A DNA stretch of 64,000 bases from Isoetes taiwanensis (GCA_021234155.1 JAJEKV010000011.1:618001-682000); one strand, 5' to 3'; numbered from the stretch's first letter, positions 46,955-60,235 are shown. Translations and numbers: made by a program. Notes: generated by a model from the sequence alone, not told the origin.

Positions 46955-47035
46955 TTATTTTAGCTCATTGGATATATTGGTTAAAGTAGTCTTATTAAGA
47001 CATTGAATTATTTTGGTAAAGGTTCGAGCCTCCAT
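46955..47035 (+). other. tRNA-like A and B boxes, possible SINE
   Basis: tagctcattgg (A-box-like) is followed about 60 bases later by ggttcgagcct (B-box-like), spacing typical of a tRNA or tRNA-derived SINE. The acceptor stem does not pair, so it is not a functional tRNA. Confidence 0.35.
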
Positions 47036-47564
47036 ATTTCATATTCTAAAATCTTAGGCAAAGCCATACAGAGGTTCGCTATTCCCTCAAAACCTTAAGT
47101 GAAGTGTATTTCATATTTCAAAATCATAGGTGCTGGAATTGTTTTAGGGGAATCCTCCTAGGCATGAGCTTCCAAGCTCCATTTTATTAAAATGGGACTC
47201 ATTCATCAATTTGGGAAAACAAACACTCTTACATACCACATTAACGTATATGTCAATTTGATCGACAAGAATGTATATAGTACATGTGAAGTAACATGAT
47301 AACTAACATCTTTGCATTAACTAACATCTTTGCATTAGAGTGCAAGAGCCCACAATGACCACACATTTTAAGGTTATGTGCCAAAACTGAAGTATACCAT
47401 TGCCCAATCAAGATGTAGATAAGTTTCCACCGACCCTGGACATTGTCGAACTGGAAAAGCATGGCCTAACTACACTCAAGATCATAATGGGCATTGTTCT
47501 TCATCAGTATTATATCCATCCGGATGCTACTTCCACTATGCCTAAAAAATATAAGCTTGTTGAC

Positions 47565-47982
47565 CTTTATTTTCCATCTCTGTTGCCATATTGCCTACCT
47601 CTGTGCATTAGTCTGTTCTGAAAATCAGAGCTCTATGTGACGTCCTAACTTTGAGCACAGATATCATGAAGTCAGTGTACTTCCTTTTGTAAAATAATGA
47701 CTAACTTACCAAGTTGCATCTGCATGGAGTATTTAAGCAACATCAATCATTTATAAATCATGTCCAAAAAATTTTCCATCATGGAAGGTAAGAGCTTGAG
47801 AATAGTCAGGCAATAGATAGATTGTAATTCCACTAGCAACCCAACGAATAAAGTTAACCATGGGACATGCTGAATAAAGTTAACCATGGGACATGCTGCT
47901 TTTGAAGCATGCTTGGTACTCATGCGACTATGTTCAGGTAAATAGGAGTGCAGATGACTCACCTCCGATGGTAACAACTCCT
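47565..47982 (-). repeat. Segment homologous to 36.56-36.91 kb
   Basis: Direct, diverged duplicate described under the partner. It also contains a perfect 27-bp internal duplication (gaataaagttaaccatggga...) near 47849-47900. It abuts the 1,229-bp array directly. Confidence 0.6.
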
Positions 47983-47997
47983 TCCAAAGGCTAAATC

Positions 47998-49226
47998 TTT
48001 TGCTAGTTTAGAAATTTAATAAGCTCCTCGGATCATTCCTACTACAACGCAAGGTGTGGTCAGCGTGAAGATTTGTTTGGCTTTGTCTTTACACATCACC
48101 TCCTGCCCTATTGTACTATACATCAGATATACAATCGACAAACTTTGACAGACGACCTACCATATAAGAATCACTAGATTTCAAAGCATAAAGTCTCATT
48201 ATAGTTAGGAAATAGGCAGTCCTATGCACTGAGGTAGCAGCGAATTTTGGAATCCTTGAGGTGAGTTTAACTGTATGGGCAAAGCTATGATCCATCTATA
48301 GAGCTGGCTTTTCAACGATAAGACTCTCTAGGAAGAAGATGGCTTACAGGGGAAACATCAACTGCCTCCATCTCGTTTTTCTTAAGGTCAGGCAAATCTC
48401 TGATATGGCACAAAATGAACAAATCAACCATGATTACTGCAAAGGAGAATATCTTTCTAAGAATTAAAGCACGAAGTATATAAAAGTGGGGAAGGAGTAA
48501 ATCACCTGGAATATCTCCTTAAGGCAAGAGACAGGTGATTAAAACCAAGCATAATCATCAATAAATGCTGGCCGGTAGTGATTAACCAGAAATCTGACTT
48601 TTTGAACCCTTTTAATATTTCAAAAGCCTGGTCAGGTTGAATAGAGTTGATACAACGACATCCAGCTGAAATATCGCAGAAGTTCCATAATCCAGCCACT
48701 TTGAAGGCTTAGCAAACAATATCCAGTGGCGGACAGCTAAAAGAACCATTTAAATCGTCAAAGAGATGCAGATCGGCCTTGCTGCAGAGAGTAAAAAAAG
48801 GAATATAAACCTTAAGAGTTTAGTTTACAATCGCACTTCTAGCACAGCTTTAATATATTGGGAAATCTGAAGAACCATTTTGTTCTCTAAATTTATCTAT
48901 TTTAATATACCATACATTGCTAATACCAGCTCCGGCCATTCCTTTATGCTATTTTTATTTGCCATACCATACGCGACCTTACATAGCTTCATCATTCGTA
49001 AAATATTCTGGGATCCGCATACTTTGTCATGATTTCTTAATCCTCTGGTACTCATGTATACTAGTACAAAGATTTCTTTCCTTAGCTCAAATATTGGCTG
49101 TCATTTGCTAACTCTGGGGATGCAAGACAATGGTTCCGCTTTTGGCTTCTTCTGCTCCATATCTCTAAATTTTGCCTCTAAAATCTAGGGTAGAGGCAAC
49201 CCTCTGTCTCCACTACTTACTTCATT
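47998..49226. repeat. 1,229-bp tandem repeat, copy 1
   Basis: Unit from tgctagtttagaaatttaat to cttacttcattc. Contains on the minus strand a 65-codon open stretch (GLWNFCDISAGCRCINSIQP, then DQAFEILKGFKKSDFWLITT) ending at a possible donor (ccag/gtgatt). It may be an exon, but I do not recognise it. Copy 1 carries a few private variants. Confidence 0.95.
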
Positions 49227-50455
49227 CTTTGCTAGTTTAGAAATTTAATAAGCTCCTCGGATCATTCCTGCTACAACGCAAGGTGTGGTCAGCGTGAAAA
49301 TTTGTTTGGCTTTGTCTTTACACATCACCTCCTGCCCGATTGTACTATACATCAGATATACAATCGACAAACTTTGACAGACAACCTACTGTATAAGCAT
49401 CACTAGATTTCAAAGCATAAAGTCTCATTATAGTTAGGAAATAGGCAGTCCTATGCACTGAGGTAGCAGCGAATTTTGGAATCCTTGAGGTGAGTTTAAC
49501 TGTATGGGCAAAGCTATGATCCATCTATAGAGCTGGCTTTTCAACGATAAGACTCCCTAGGAAGAAGATGGCTTACAGGGGAAACATCAACTGCCTCCAT
49601 CTCGTTTTTCTTAAGGTCAGGCAAATCTCTGATATGGCACAAAATGAACAAATCAACCATGATTACTGCAAAGGAGAATATCTTTCTAAGAATTAAAGCA
49701 CGAAGTATATAAAAGTGGGGAAGGAGTAAATCACCTGGAATATCTCCTTAAGGCAAGAGACAGGTGATTAAAACCAAGCATAATCATCAATAAATGCTGG
49801 CCGGTAGTGATTAACCAGAAATCTGACTTTTTGAACCCTTTTAATATTTCAAAAGCCTGGTCAGGTTGAATAGAGTTGATACAACGACATCCAGCTGAAA
49901 TATCGCAGAAGTTCCATAATCCAGCCACTTTGAAGGCTTAGCAAACAATATCCAGTGGCGGACAGCTAAAAGAACCATTTAAATCGTCAAAGAGATGCAG
50001 ATCGGCCTTGCTGCAGAGAGTAAAAAAAGGAATATAAACCTTAAGAGTTTAGTTTACAATCGCACTTCTAGCACAGCTTTAATATATTGGGAAATCTGAA
50101 GAACCATTTTGTTCTCTAAATTTATCTATTTTAATATACCATACATTGCTAATACCAGCTCCGGCCATTCCTTTATGCTATTTTTATTTGCCATACCATA
50201 CGCGACCTTACATAGCTTCATCATTCGTAAAATATTCTGGGATCCGCATACTTTGTCATGATTTCTTAATCCTCTGGTACTCATGTATACTAGTACAAAG
50301 ATTTCTTTCCTTAGCTCAAATATTGGCTGTCATTTGCTAACTCTGGGGATGCAAGACAATGGTTCCGCTTTTGGCTTCTTCTGCTCCATATCTCTAAATT
50401 TTGCCTCTAAAATCTAGGGTAGAGGCAACCCTCTGTCTCCACTACTTACTTCATT
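49227..50455. repeat. 1,229-bp tandem repeat, copy 2
   Basis: Same length as copy 1 to the base. It shares several variants with copy 3 against copy 1 (tgctacaacg for tactacaacg; caacctactgtataagcatc for cgacctaccatataagaatc), so the second duplication came later. Confidence 0.95.
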
Positions 50456-51248
50456 CTTTGCTAGTTTAGAAATTTAATAAGCTCCTCGGATCATTCCTGC
50501 TACAACGCAAGGTGTGGTCAGCGTGAAAATTTGTTTGGCTTTGTCTTTACACATCACCTCCTGCCCGATTGTACTATACATCAAATATACAATCGACAAA
50601 CTTTGACAGACAACCTACTGTATAAGCATCACTAGATTTCAAAGCATAAAGTCTCATTATAGTTAGGAAATAGGCAGTCCTATGCACTGAGGTAGCAGCG
50701 AATTTTGGAATCCTTGAGGTGAGTTTAACTGTATGGGCAAAGCTATGATCCATCTATAGAGCTGGCTTTTCAACGATAAGACTCCCTAGGAAGAAGATGG
50801 CTTACAGGGGAAACATCAACTGCCTCCATCTCGTTTTTCTTAAGGTCAGGCAAATCTCTGATATGGCACAAAATGAACAAATCAACCATGATTACTGCAA
50901 AGGAGAATATCTTTCTAAGAATTAAAGCACGAAGTATATAAAAGTGGGGAAGGAGTAAATCACCTGGAATATCTCCTTAAGGCAAGAGACAGGTGATTAA
51001 GGTAGTTCCGGATGAATCGAGGCCTCTGTGTTGGAGCCTGCCGGAGTAGGTATGGGACTGTCGGAATGGTGCTGGTTAACCCTAGAAAATTTCCCGAACC
51101 AAGAAGCATAATCATCAATAAATGCTGGCCGGTAGTGATTAACCAGAAATCTGACTTTTTGAACCCTTTTAATATTTCAAAAGCCTGGCCAAGTTGAATA
51201 GAGTTGATACAACGACATCCAGCTGAAATATCGCAGAAGTTCCATAAT
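50456..51248. repeat. 1,229-bp tandem repeat, copy 3 (partial, with insertion)
   Basis: Follows the unit for about 545 bp, is then interrupted at 51001 by about 103 bp of unrelated, GC-richer DNA (ggtagttccggatgaatcga ... gaaaatttcccgaac), and resumes at aagcataatcatcaataaat until 51248. The interruption lies inside the exon-like stretch. Confidence 0.92.
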
Positions 51249-51581
51249 CCTTACCCCCACCATAGTGCAAGACAGAATGGAACCCAACTCGACACGAACA
51301 TGAAAGCGCTTAATTCCAAATTCTGCAAGGAAAGCAGACATTGCATTAAAACAGAAAATTATGGAACTTGATGAAGGTTACTAAAACTACACTCACTATA
51401 CTACAATAAGCTTGATCGTACCTGCACCCTAGAGTTCTCACTATGCGGCAAGTTATCTCACTGACCGAACTCACAGTTTGTATGGACTACTGTCTGAAAT
51501 GTAGGGCTCAACGATAAGTCTTCGAAAATGGCAATCGATATGCTTTAGGGTAACCTGATTAGCAATGCATTTTAAAACAAA

Positions 51582-51611
51582 CTAGTAAACGTGTGCCCGG
51601 CGTTGCCGGGC
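51582..51611 (-). mobile_element. Helitron 3' terminus, minus orientation
   Basis: On the minus strand the hairpin gcccggcaacgccgggc (51611-51595) is followed by CTAG (51585-51582) and T. The loop AAC matches the 37.4-kb copy. The element would extend to higher coordinates. Confidence 0.82.
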
Positions 51612-51926
51612 TAACGTCCTAGCATGGGCTAACGTCCTAGCATGTGCTTTTACTCAGCCTGTAACATCCATATATGTGCAACTTTCGACAACCTCACATG
51701 TTGATATTATTATGAAGAGAGCACAATAACAATCGACAATCTGGGTAATCTAGAGGAACATATCAATACACAAAAAGCAATCTTCAAAGTCGGAAGGAAT
51801 ATCGGTTAAAGTTTCCTTAGTTTAAGTTTCCTTAAAAATCAAGTCGATTAATCATAGAACTAAGTTCCATTCATCATACTACTAAAAATAGCCATATGCT
51901 ATGAGCACATTCTACAATTGAAAAAC

Positions 51927-52021
51927 ATGTTATCATTGAATATTCTGCCTTGAGCTCATGTTATCATTGAATATTCTGCCTTGAGCTCATGTTATCATTG
52001 AATATTCTACCTTGAGCTCAT
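51927..52021. repeat. 31-bp tandem repeat, 3 copies
   Basis: The unit atgttatcattgaatattct plus gccttgagctc occurs three times with one substitution. Confidence 0.9.
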
Positions 52022-53820
52022 GAAGCACTTGTGCTGGACACAAATCGACATAGTACATTTGTCTAGAGGAAGTAGAGATTTACATTATAGCAATACACTA
52101 TCACAAAAAGGGTTTCTAAACATGGGTTTATGCTTAGCTGCTCTTGGTTTCTCCCAGCTCTATCCATGACTGCTCCAAAAGCTCCCCTGATATAACTCTA
52201 TATATTATGTCCACAGAATTCAAAACCAATGGGATTGCACCTTGCAGAATTCACTGCTGCTACTTTGCAAAAAACATAGATGATTGAGAGCACTTTGTAG
52301 GCAAGAAGAAGAGCTCTATGTGTGCATTCTACGTGATTATGTGTCACATGCTTACCAGAGGTACTATAGTTCTCACATGTTGCATGTATGTGTCTCGACC
52401 ATACAGATTACCATTCAACTGCATTCACAATTTTCAAACAATAAAATCAAAACAGTAAAATCAACTTTGAAGTACGTTGCAAAAACATATGTATTTGTGC
52501 TATTCACATACATTTATTCAGCAAAGTCAATTTCTTGTTACCAATATAGATTCACTATAGATTGGGCAACAATTCATGGATATGATAGTCATACCAAAGT
52601 GTATAAAATAAAACATAAAACAATGCCAAATATCAAATATGAACGTTGGGATCGTACCTAGAGCCAAAGCAAGTGCTGCATATTAGCATTCCAATGACAG
52701 AAGCAGAAAATGTATAAAGTGTAGGCTTCTTTAAATTCATTGCCTAACAAAGATTAAGTACCTCATGAGTAAGTGTACATATGATAGTTCAAGGATAGTG
52801 TACATATGATAGTTCAAGGTTGCATGGATCTTACTTCACTAATTCGTCTCATTCTTGTATCCTGCAGACATGAAAAAGATTATTACACAATTAACCTACT
52901 AATATTCATCTTGGAAAAAAGCTAGATAAATATTTTGAGCATGAAATTCAACAAAGTAGTACCTCAAAGTGGTGAACTATTTGAAGCTTGACATCCAGTG
53001 GCATATATCCGACCATTCTGGTATTCTAGTATTTGACTATGCTACCTTGTATAGCAAAAAGGAAGGCATAAAAAACAACCTATTGAAGTAGCATCAAAAA
53101 CAAATAAATACCATATTTTGCTACGCACATTGCAGATCTCTCTCAAAATGATTGGAAGATGTAGCTGTACAAATATTCGTCATGCCACTCAAGGGTTACA
53201 AAAGATATTAGCCTGCATCGAAGCTTCTTCATAACAAAACAGAAATTCTCATCTTCATATTTACCTCCTGCAACTATGAAAACACCATGAAAACACCAGA
53301 CACCTGACGGAAAGAACCTCTGTGGACCAATTCAGAACCTCGTGGACCAATGCTGCTAGTGCGCCAACTCTAAACTAATACAGATTTCAAACTATGGGGC
53401 AAACTGTTTCTTTGTGTTGGTTCAATGAAAAATCAAAGATTGTGATGTCAATAGAAGTAGGAAAGGAGATATGGTTAGCTATGTCCGAGGGTCTTTGCCC
53501 TTATCACCACCATCTTTGTATGGTTGTATAGTCCTGTGAAACTGATGAGAACTAAGAACAATCATCTGCAATAATAATACGCCTTGGTTGCCTCAAATCT
53601 GTTAAATGGCAACTGTAAAAGAACATAACCAACTTGGCGCAAAACCTTTGGATCCCTTGCAATCCAACCTGCCAACCATCAAACTCAAAATTTAACAACT
53701 ATGCTATAGCTAGAGTTTCAGGCCCGTCATATCCAAAGAAATTCAAGGTTAAAAGTTTCAAAAGCTTCAGTTTGCAGAATTATTTTAGAGGTCCGATTTC
53801 AAAAGCATAAGCTGACTCAC
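52022..53820. other. AT-rich DNA, no supported gene
   Basis: A 125-codon ORF at 52284-52661 has the composition of translated AT-rich DNA and no recognisable domain. A 24-bp duplication (gtgtacatatgatagttcaa) lies near 52775-52821. The region may be inside the Helitron ending at 51582. Confidence 0.4.
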
Positions 53821-53825
53821 CTGCT

Positions 53826-54266
53826 TCAAATGAATGATCCGATAGCTGCTTCAAATGAATGATTCAACCTGCAAAATGTAAGAGTTAAAGCGAATGATAT
53901 ATCAAGCACTGCAAAACCAGATAAAAGCACAGGATGAGAAACGAAGCTCACTATGGATAGTGTACGCACAGAAATGTGCAAGATATGCCTCTTGGAACCA
54001 TCCAAAAACGATTGATGCAGACATGGAGAAAGGTAAAATATCAAGCAGGGTTTCATTGGATCATGCAACTTATGGAAACGGTCCGGCACAATAAATCTTG
54101 AAATGTGATTCAAATTTTGAAACCTAAAGCGAAATACGAACAGTTCTGTAGCACTGTACTTTCGTACTAATAGAGTACCAGCCACAGATTCTTGATTCTT
54201 CTGAATGCATGTTCCATCCGCCATCAATAAGTTGCTCTTCAGATTTCCTTTGGATTTAAACTCCAC
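53826..54266 (-). CDS. Hypothetical ORF, 146 codons
   Basis: ATG at 54266, starting MEFKSKGNLKSNLLMADGTC. The first ~45 residues are hydrophilic and protein-like; the remainder is hydrophobic and low in charge, as in translated noncoding DNA. No domain, signal or relative is recognised. It lies between the Helitron ends at 51.6 and 57.0 kb. Possibly one real exon at the start only. Confidence 0.25.
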   Translation of the reverse strand: MEFKSKGNLKSNLLMADGTCIQKNQESVAGTLLVRKYSATELFVFRFRFQNLNHISRFIVPDRFHKLHDPMKPCLIFYLSPCLHQSFLDGSKRHILHISVRTLSIVSFVSHPVLLSGFAVLDISFALTLTFCRLNHSFEAAIGSFI

Positions 54267-54449
54267 AGCGTGATGATGGAAAGCGGAGGAGAATCCCCTG
54301 CAGAATGCACAGAATTAGAAGAGGTGCACAGAGTGATTAAGAATTAGAAAGAATTGCACAGTATTAGCAGAGGTGCATAGAAAGTAGGAAAGGTATTCTG
54401 CTAAACCAACGGTTTGTTTCCCAGAAAGAAAGAAAGAGAATAGTTTACC

Positions 54450-55105
54450 TTAAGATTCCTTTCCTTAAGATTCCTTTGCTTCACGACTCCTCTGGACTCC
54501 TCTGCTTCAACGAATTCGACTCCTTTGCTGATTAAAAAAATAGACAATTATATCTTCATATTAATGCTTCCGATTCAGGATGGGATAGAGCTACTCCTCT
54601 AGGAAATAGAAGCAGAGCAAAATCGCGCGCCATTATTCTGGCTAATTAGCCGTTTTGCCAAAATAAGGTGTCGAAAAGCTAAGAAGGTGTCGGAAAGCTA
54701 AGTTATCTTCTCGGTTAACCCCAAGAAAGGAAAGCCTGTACCTTTGCTTCAACCGATTCCTTAAGTTCCCTTTGATTCAAACTGTGGCTGATTACTATGC
54801 TTCAACGACTCCTTGAACTGATTCCTATGCTTCAACGACTTGTATGCTTCAACTGCAAAGACAAAACACAAACACATAAGATTTAGAATTGAAGAACATT
54901 GCAAATCTAGAAGCAACGCACCTGCTAGAATTTTTATAAGCACTTTTGCTTCAAGCACTCCTTGTTTCAATGACCTCTGCTTTAATGACCTCTGCTTTGC
55001 CAGAGTCAATTAACCCAAATAAACCCAGAAAGGATGCTTCAGCATTCTCTCTGCCTTGCCACAGTCGATTAACCCAAAGAAGCAACGATTAACCTCAAGA
55101 AAAAA
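54450..55105. repeat. Irregular CTTTGCTTCAACGACTCC-type repeat region
   Basis: Many short imperfect copies of gcttcaacgactcctt and cctctgcttta, giving a minus-strand ORF full of SLKQ/SLKH repeats. A related 48-bp duplication (ctgctttgccgaattcaaca) occurs at 56299-56375. No fixed period was seen. Confidence 0.6.
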
Positions 55106-57036
55106 AACATAGCGTTTGAACAATCAGTAGCTCTGAAAATGGGATTATGGTTGGAGATCCTTTGAAGAACTCAGCTATAGCAGTCTCAACTTCACTAAAC
55201 AATATTTACATTTTGGGCAAGCAATGGCTTGCTACAGAGGAGACTTGGTGGTTGGAGGAACCTGCATAGTTTCACATCTCAGAATGAACTCAAACACATG
55301 GACTAATCATGAAAAGAAAGAATAGATATCATATGCATGCCTTCAAAATGGGACGTCAAAGATCTAAGATGTGAGCTCTTTACAGAATAATGCATGCAAA
55401 CCATGGTATAGAATAAAATATAGTGTGCAAACCATGCAAACCATCAACTGCGAGTTAGCAGAAAAGAGAATATAGTTAGTTCGCCATGCAGATAGATAAA
55501 CAAACGTAGTGAATGCTCGGTGTCATTGGAAATAAAAACACGTAGGAGTACAACCCACATTATTGAAAGATAAGTTAAACTTTCCTATAACTGCTTTTTT
55601 GGCATTAGCACTAAGAATACCAAGCTTTGCAACCAAGAGTAACCAGTGTCATGCTCCCCTCTTCTTGTAAGAAGCAGTAAGGCTAGAAAGCGGCCTTGGC
55701 TTACCTCAGCCTCAGCCTCTTAATATTAGGCATAGAAACTAAAATGAGATGAAGGTAAAATATCATGCAGGGCATTCACCTTAAGATTCTCAGGATTAAG
55801 CAGCTTACCTAAATGGCCCTGCACCTTTTGTCCTGAAATTGATTCAAAAATCTTGCAAACGGTTAACCTGCATAGAAGAAGACCTTCCGTAAGAGTTTTG
55901 CAAAGATATTTGAAAAGAAGCAATGAGAGCCATCCATTTCGTTTGCTATCCTATCTATTTATAAGCAAAATTTGCAAGCCTTGCATAAGCCTGACCCTGG
56001 AAAATGCTTCATAAGGAATCAGACCGAAACAAAGCAACCACCCATCTCTTCTAACCTTAGATTAGATGAGATGAGATGAACGGTTGCTTAGGTGTACCTT
56101 AAGTCTCGCCATTTTGAGAAAATTCGGCCAGTTTGAAATGCTTGCCTGCTGCAATTTCCCTGTTAGATTTTGCTCTTCCGGATGCCCCTGCTCCCTTTAT
56201 TAGCTCTTCTCACAAACCCTAAAGAACCCTTAAGCAAATTTTAAAGCACCGTTGCTGCGAAAATGAGCTGCCTAAACCCTATGCTTCCTTTCCAGCGACC
56301 CCTGCTTTGCCGAATTCAACAAAAAAAACACATTTGCTGCCTCTGCTTTGCCGGATTCAACAAAAAAAACACACAAAGAATGCTTCAGCAACCTCACAAA
56401 ATCCAAGCACCCTTTGATAACCCAGCATTGCTCCAACGATTGCTCCGGCTCTAGCATGCAAATGGCTTGATCGCTTTAGCCTGCGGAACTGGTGGCCTTA
56501 CTCTGCCCTGGCGAACTCTGGCCACTATGCTGCGTTAACCAACGGGCACCGCCCACACCCAAGAGAGAGAAAGTTGCTGCCGGAAAAATGAAGAGAAGAA
56601 ATAAAAATATGTTGGAAGAAGGCATTTGGCCGGAAAACCCATTTTTTGCCGGAAAAAGCGTAACATCCGGCGGCCGGAAAGGGGAACCCGGCGTGAGAGA
56701 GAAAGGGCAAAAACTTTTTAAGTAAGTAGATCTTGTTATTCAGTGCCAATATGGCAAATGCATAAAGTTTATCAAGACTAATTTAATTGTCAGAATAGAT
56801 ATGAAAATTGGTGAATGAAAGGAACTGCCATGCAACTTATGCTGGACCCTGTCACAAGAACCCCACCCAACAAAGATCCCAGCTATTTGATTTTATGCCA
56901 TAACCATCTATTGCCAAACTGCCAAGTTTCGCAGTGTTGACATCAGCAAGAACATCCCTGCTTTAAATCAGGGGGCTACCAAAAAAGAATAAAGCCAGTG
57001 AACTTGTTTTCAAACCCGTGCAAATTTATATTCAAA

Positions 57037-57065
57037 CTAGGAACGTGTGCCCGGCGATGCCGGGC
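57037..57065 (-). mobile_element. Helitron 3' terminus, minus orientation
   Basis: The hairpin gcccggcatcgccgggc (57065-57049, minus) is followed by CTAG (57040-57037) and T. The subterminal bases (catccatgactaat) match the 13.8-kb copy very closely. Confidence 0.83.
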
Positions 57066-57643
57066 ATTAGTCATGGATGTGTGTCATGGGTGGATAAATG
57101 GAGTTTGTACGTGGAACGAAATGTTATAGATTTGCCATGTCTATAGATAGGTCAAAGTGTGAAGATGTGAAGTTTGGTTTGCATGATTAATGTTGAAATG
57201 GGATGATCCATTGAATTGCATCCATCCCAACCTAGCCTGTAACAACCTCCCTATATGTGCAATGGTGAATACCTCATCTCACATACTTAAAAATGGGTGA
57301 TCAATGCCAAAACATTGTATATCATTATTGAAAGGTGGGGAATAAGAGAATTGTATATTTAGAGTCATGTTTGAAATAATGGTGCATCTAAGAGGACTAA
57401 CTGGTTCCTCTAACCATGATAACAATATTAAAGGTTGGTCCCTTTGAAAGAAGCTAGGATGATAATATTAAAGGCTAGAATTATTTAAATGGATAATTTG
57501 CATATACAACTTATGCTGAGAATATGAGTGACAGAACAATTGTAACATGTTTGGCAAAAGCAGACCTTATGGTTATTACAAAATCATGTGAAATAAATAT
57601 GCAATTTTAGATAGATAGACAATTTTAACGTTTAGAAAGAATG

Positions 57644-57740
57644 CCAGGCATTATTAGTGGACGTGTGGACTGAGTAGACATAATAAAGTTTGTAGGTAGA
57701 ATAAAGAGTTATAAATCTAATTGTGTTCGTAGATGTAATG
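57644..57740 (-). mobile_element. Degenerate Helitron subterminal copy
   Basis: The stretch gaatgccaggcattattagt, followed by ggacgtgtgg and gtagatgtaatgga-like sequence, resembles the terminal region at 57049-57150, but one hairpin arm is lost and CTAG is absent. It is probably an older truncated copy. Confidence 0.4.
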
Positions 57741-60235
57741 GAGTGCCGAGCATAAAGGGTTTTTCAATTGGTGCTTGTGATTCATAGGAGATAGCAGATC
57801 TAATGTTTAGTCGACACAAATGCAATTGGAGTGTAGTGGAAAATTGGATATTGCCATTGTAGGCATATGTGATTGTAATGGGTATGCGGTGGAAACGAAG
57901 GTGGAAAATAGGTGCTTGTGCACACATACTTTCTTGGATTGATGGTGTTCCTGGATTGATCGTAATGTGCTTGCAAACATCATATTGGCCCAAGATATAC
58001 ATAACTGGGTCAAGGTTGAACATTGAGAAGGTTCTGGGTATAGTTCAAGATGTGTAAGATGTCAAGCAATAATAACCTACGTGTAATATTAGACATTCTA
58101 ATCCCTTCGTTTGCTGATGTAGTTAAATTGGTTAAAATCCTTACGTTGCACAGTTAAAAACGTCATGGAATTAAGAATGTTGAGCAAATGTGCCGATACT
58201 TTAAAAGACATTAAAAATTGTGTGAAAATTTCTAAGGAATGCAAAGCAAAGATGCCTTAACATTGAAGTGAGAGCCAATATAAAATGGAAAAGCATTTTA
58301 TCTGGTCATATGATTCTGCAACGTGGTTAAGAATGAGGGAGTGCAAGAAGCGAGTTTATAAGCTTAAGTTATCTATACTAAGAATATCTTCACAATAATG
58401 TACGATACTAAGATACCTTTATAAGAAAATACAAATGACCAAGATCCAGAACTCTATGATTCTTTATCTGTGGCACTGGCAAATGATCTTTTCCACATAC
58501 CGCATGCTCTGTAGTAGCCATTGCTATAAATAAATATCCAATAGCAACAGCCAAGAGAAAGCAAAATGAAAGTAACTCTTTTTTGCACAATTATATGAAC
58601 ACATCATAAAGGTAGCATAGGCAGCTCTTTCAACCCTAGTTTTAAGAAGAAATAAAGGATAAGTTTACTTTGGCCAGCTTATCCTAGCATCTCTTATCAA
58701 ACCTAAGAAACTGCTTGAGCTCATATATGAGCTTGGCAGCAAACATATCATCTACATCGAACGGGTGCCTAATTTGGTGCTAAGAGAGAATTTTTTTGTA
58801 CATAATGTAAAACATATTATTTGAAAAGTTCTTTCCATGTAAATTTGTTGCAAGCAATCATATGGAGATTATAACGGGGTCCAAAAATTGTCTTGGTATT
58901 CATCTCCCTGCTCACAAAAATTTAGGATGACGAAATGATAACACAATCTAGTGCAATCTGACTGTGGTGTCATTCAAAGTTTCCTTGTAGTAAATTCAAT
59001 GTGTGAAAAAAATCTAAGCCCAGGGAAGACAACTTACAGTTGACCACTTCAGCTTCAAATCGATATAGAAAGTACATGTCTTCTGAGAAATCCTAGACTG
59101 CCTATCTGCTGCCTGAACATGTTCCTGATATATTTTACAACATTATCCCCTATTTCCATGAAATGATACTCTCTATTCCACATTTCTGTATTCTTTTGAA
59201 CTCACAACCCAGCTTCTCAAACTTCTTATTTGCCGAGCTTGCAAATTGTTGTTCCGTTCCTTTACAAACTACCACTAACTATCCTGATCCTCGATCTAGG
59301 GCAAAAAAATAGCATCCATGAGACTGAAATTCCGTATAGAATTGTCTATATCTTCTTGGTACAGCTGCAGGAGAGAAAGATTTGTACTTCTCATGTAAGT
59401 TACTTGCCTATCAAAAATGACACCATGGTTGTGTCCTTGCTATCCACAATAAGTAAACGTTAAGTCCACAGATTGCTCATTCATAAAAATTCTATACTCA
59501 AGTTGGTAATGAATTCCAATAAAAGTCCAGCTTGTTTGAACAGTCAAAATACCAGAGAATTTGCAGACTGTTTCCTGCAATGATTTTCTAGTTGCATAAG
59601 AATTGAGCAAAATGTTGTAAGCACAAAAAGTTCGGATGCACGAACACTTCTTTCTTAATGGAGCTTCTGACCATTAGCTGTCAAGGCCTGATTTTCAGCA
59701 TTTTATAAATTACACAATCTCCTGTAATACAATGAACATCCCTGAAATCGAGGTGAATATTACTAAGATTCCCTAGATGAGTAAAATAAGCTGATTAGTG
59801 ATTTATATTCTCAAGAAATAAGCCACATGTTGTATTGTGAGTCTAGAGCATAATAGAAGCAGAACATAGAGAGTTTGATGTCAAATTGTAAGTAGTGACC
59901 TGAATGATTACTGTTAATAACAGAGGGCTTTATGTGAAATCGTTCCATACATGGAAGCCAAACAAAGTATTTTAATAGATGCATAACATGTGCCAACTGT
60001 TATCTCTAAAAATCTGCAAATATATAGCACGTATGCTGTAAGAGAATTCTTTAAACGTACCTTAAGATCTTGAGATACCTTACATGGTTAGGTTCAAACG
60101 CTCGTTAAAATTTGGTCCAGATATTTGCTGGATAAAGCGATCAATGTGCTGCACATGGATTGAATCAAAACATGCACTGGAGCATCAATTGCAAGAAAGA
60201 ACATAAATTAGCGAGTCACAAATTAGAGGGAAGAG
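57741..60235. other. AT-rich DNA, no supported gene
   Basis: About 2.5 kb without a recognisable ORF, repeat or RNA gene. Confidence 0.45.

Noticed and set aside
46955-47035. Functional tRNA gene
   Set aside because: A/B boxes only; the acceptor and anticodon stems do not pair.
52284-52661. 125-codon ORF as a gene
   Set aside because: Composition typical of translated AT-rich DNA, no domain and no splice or promoter context.
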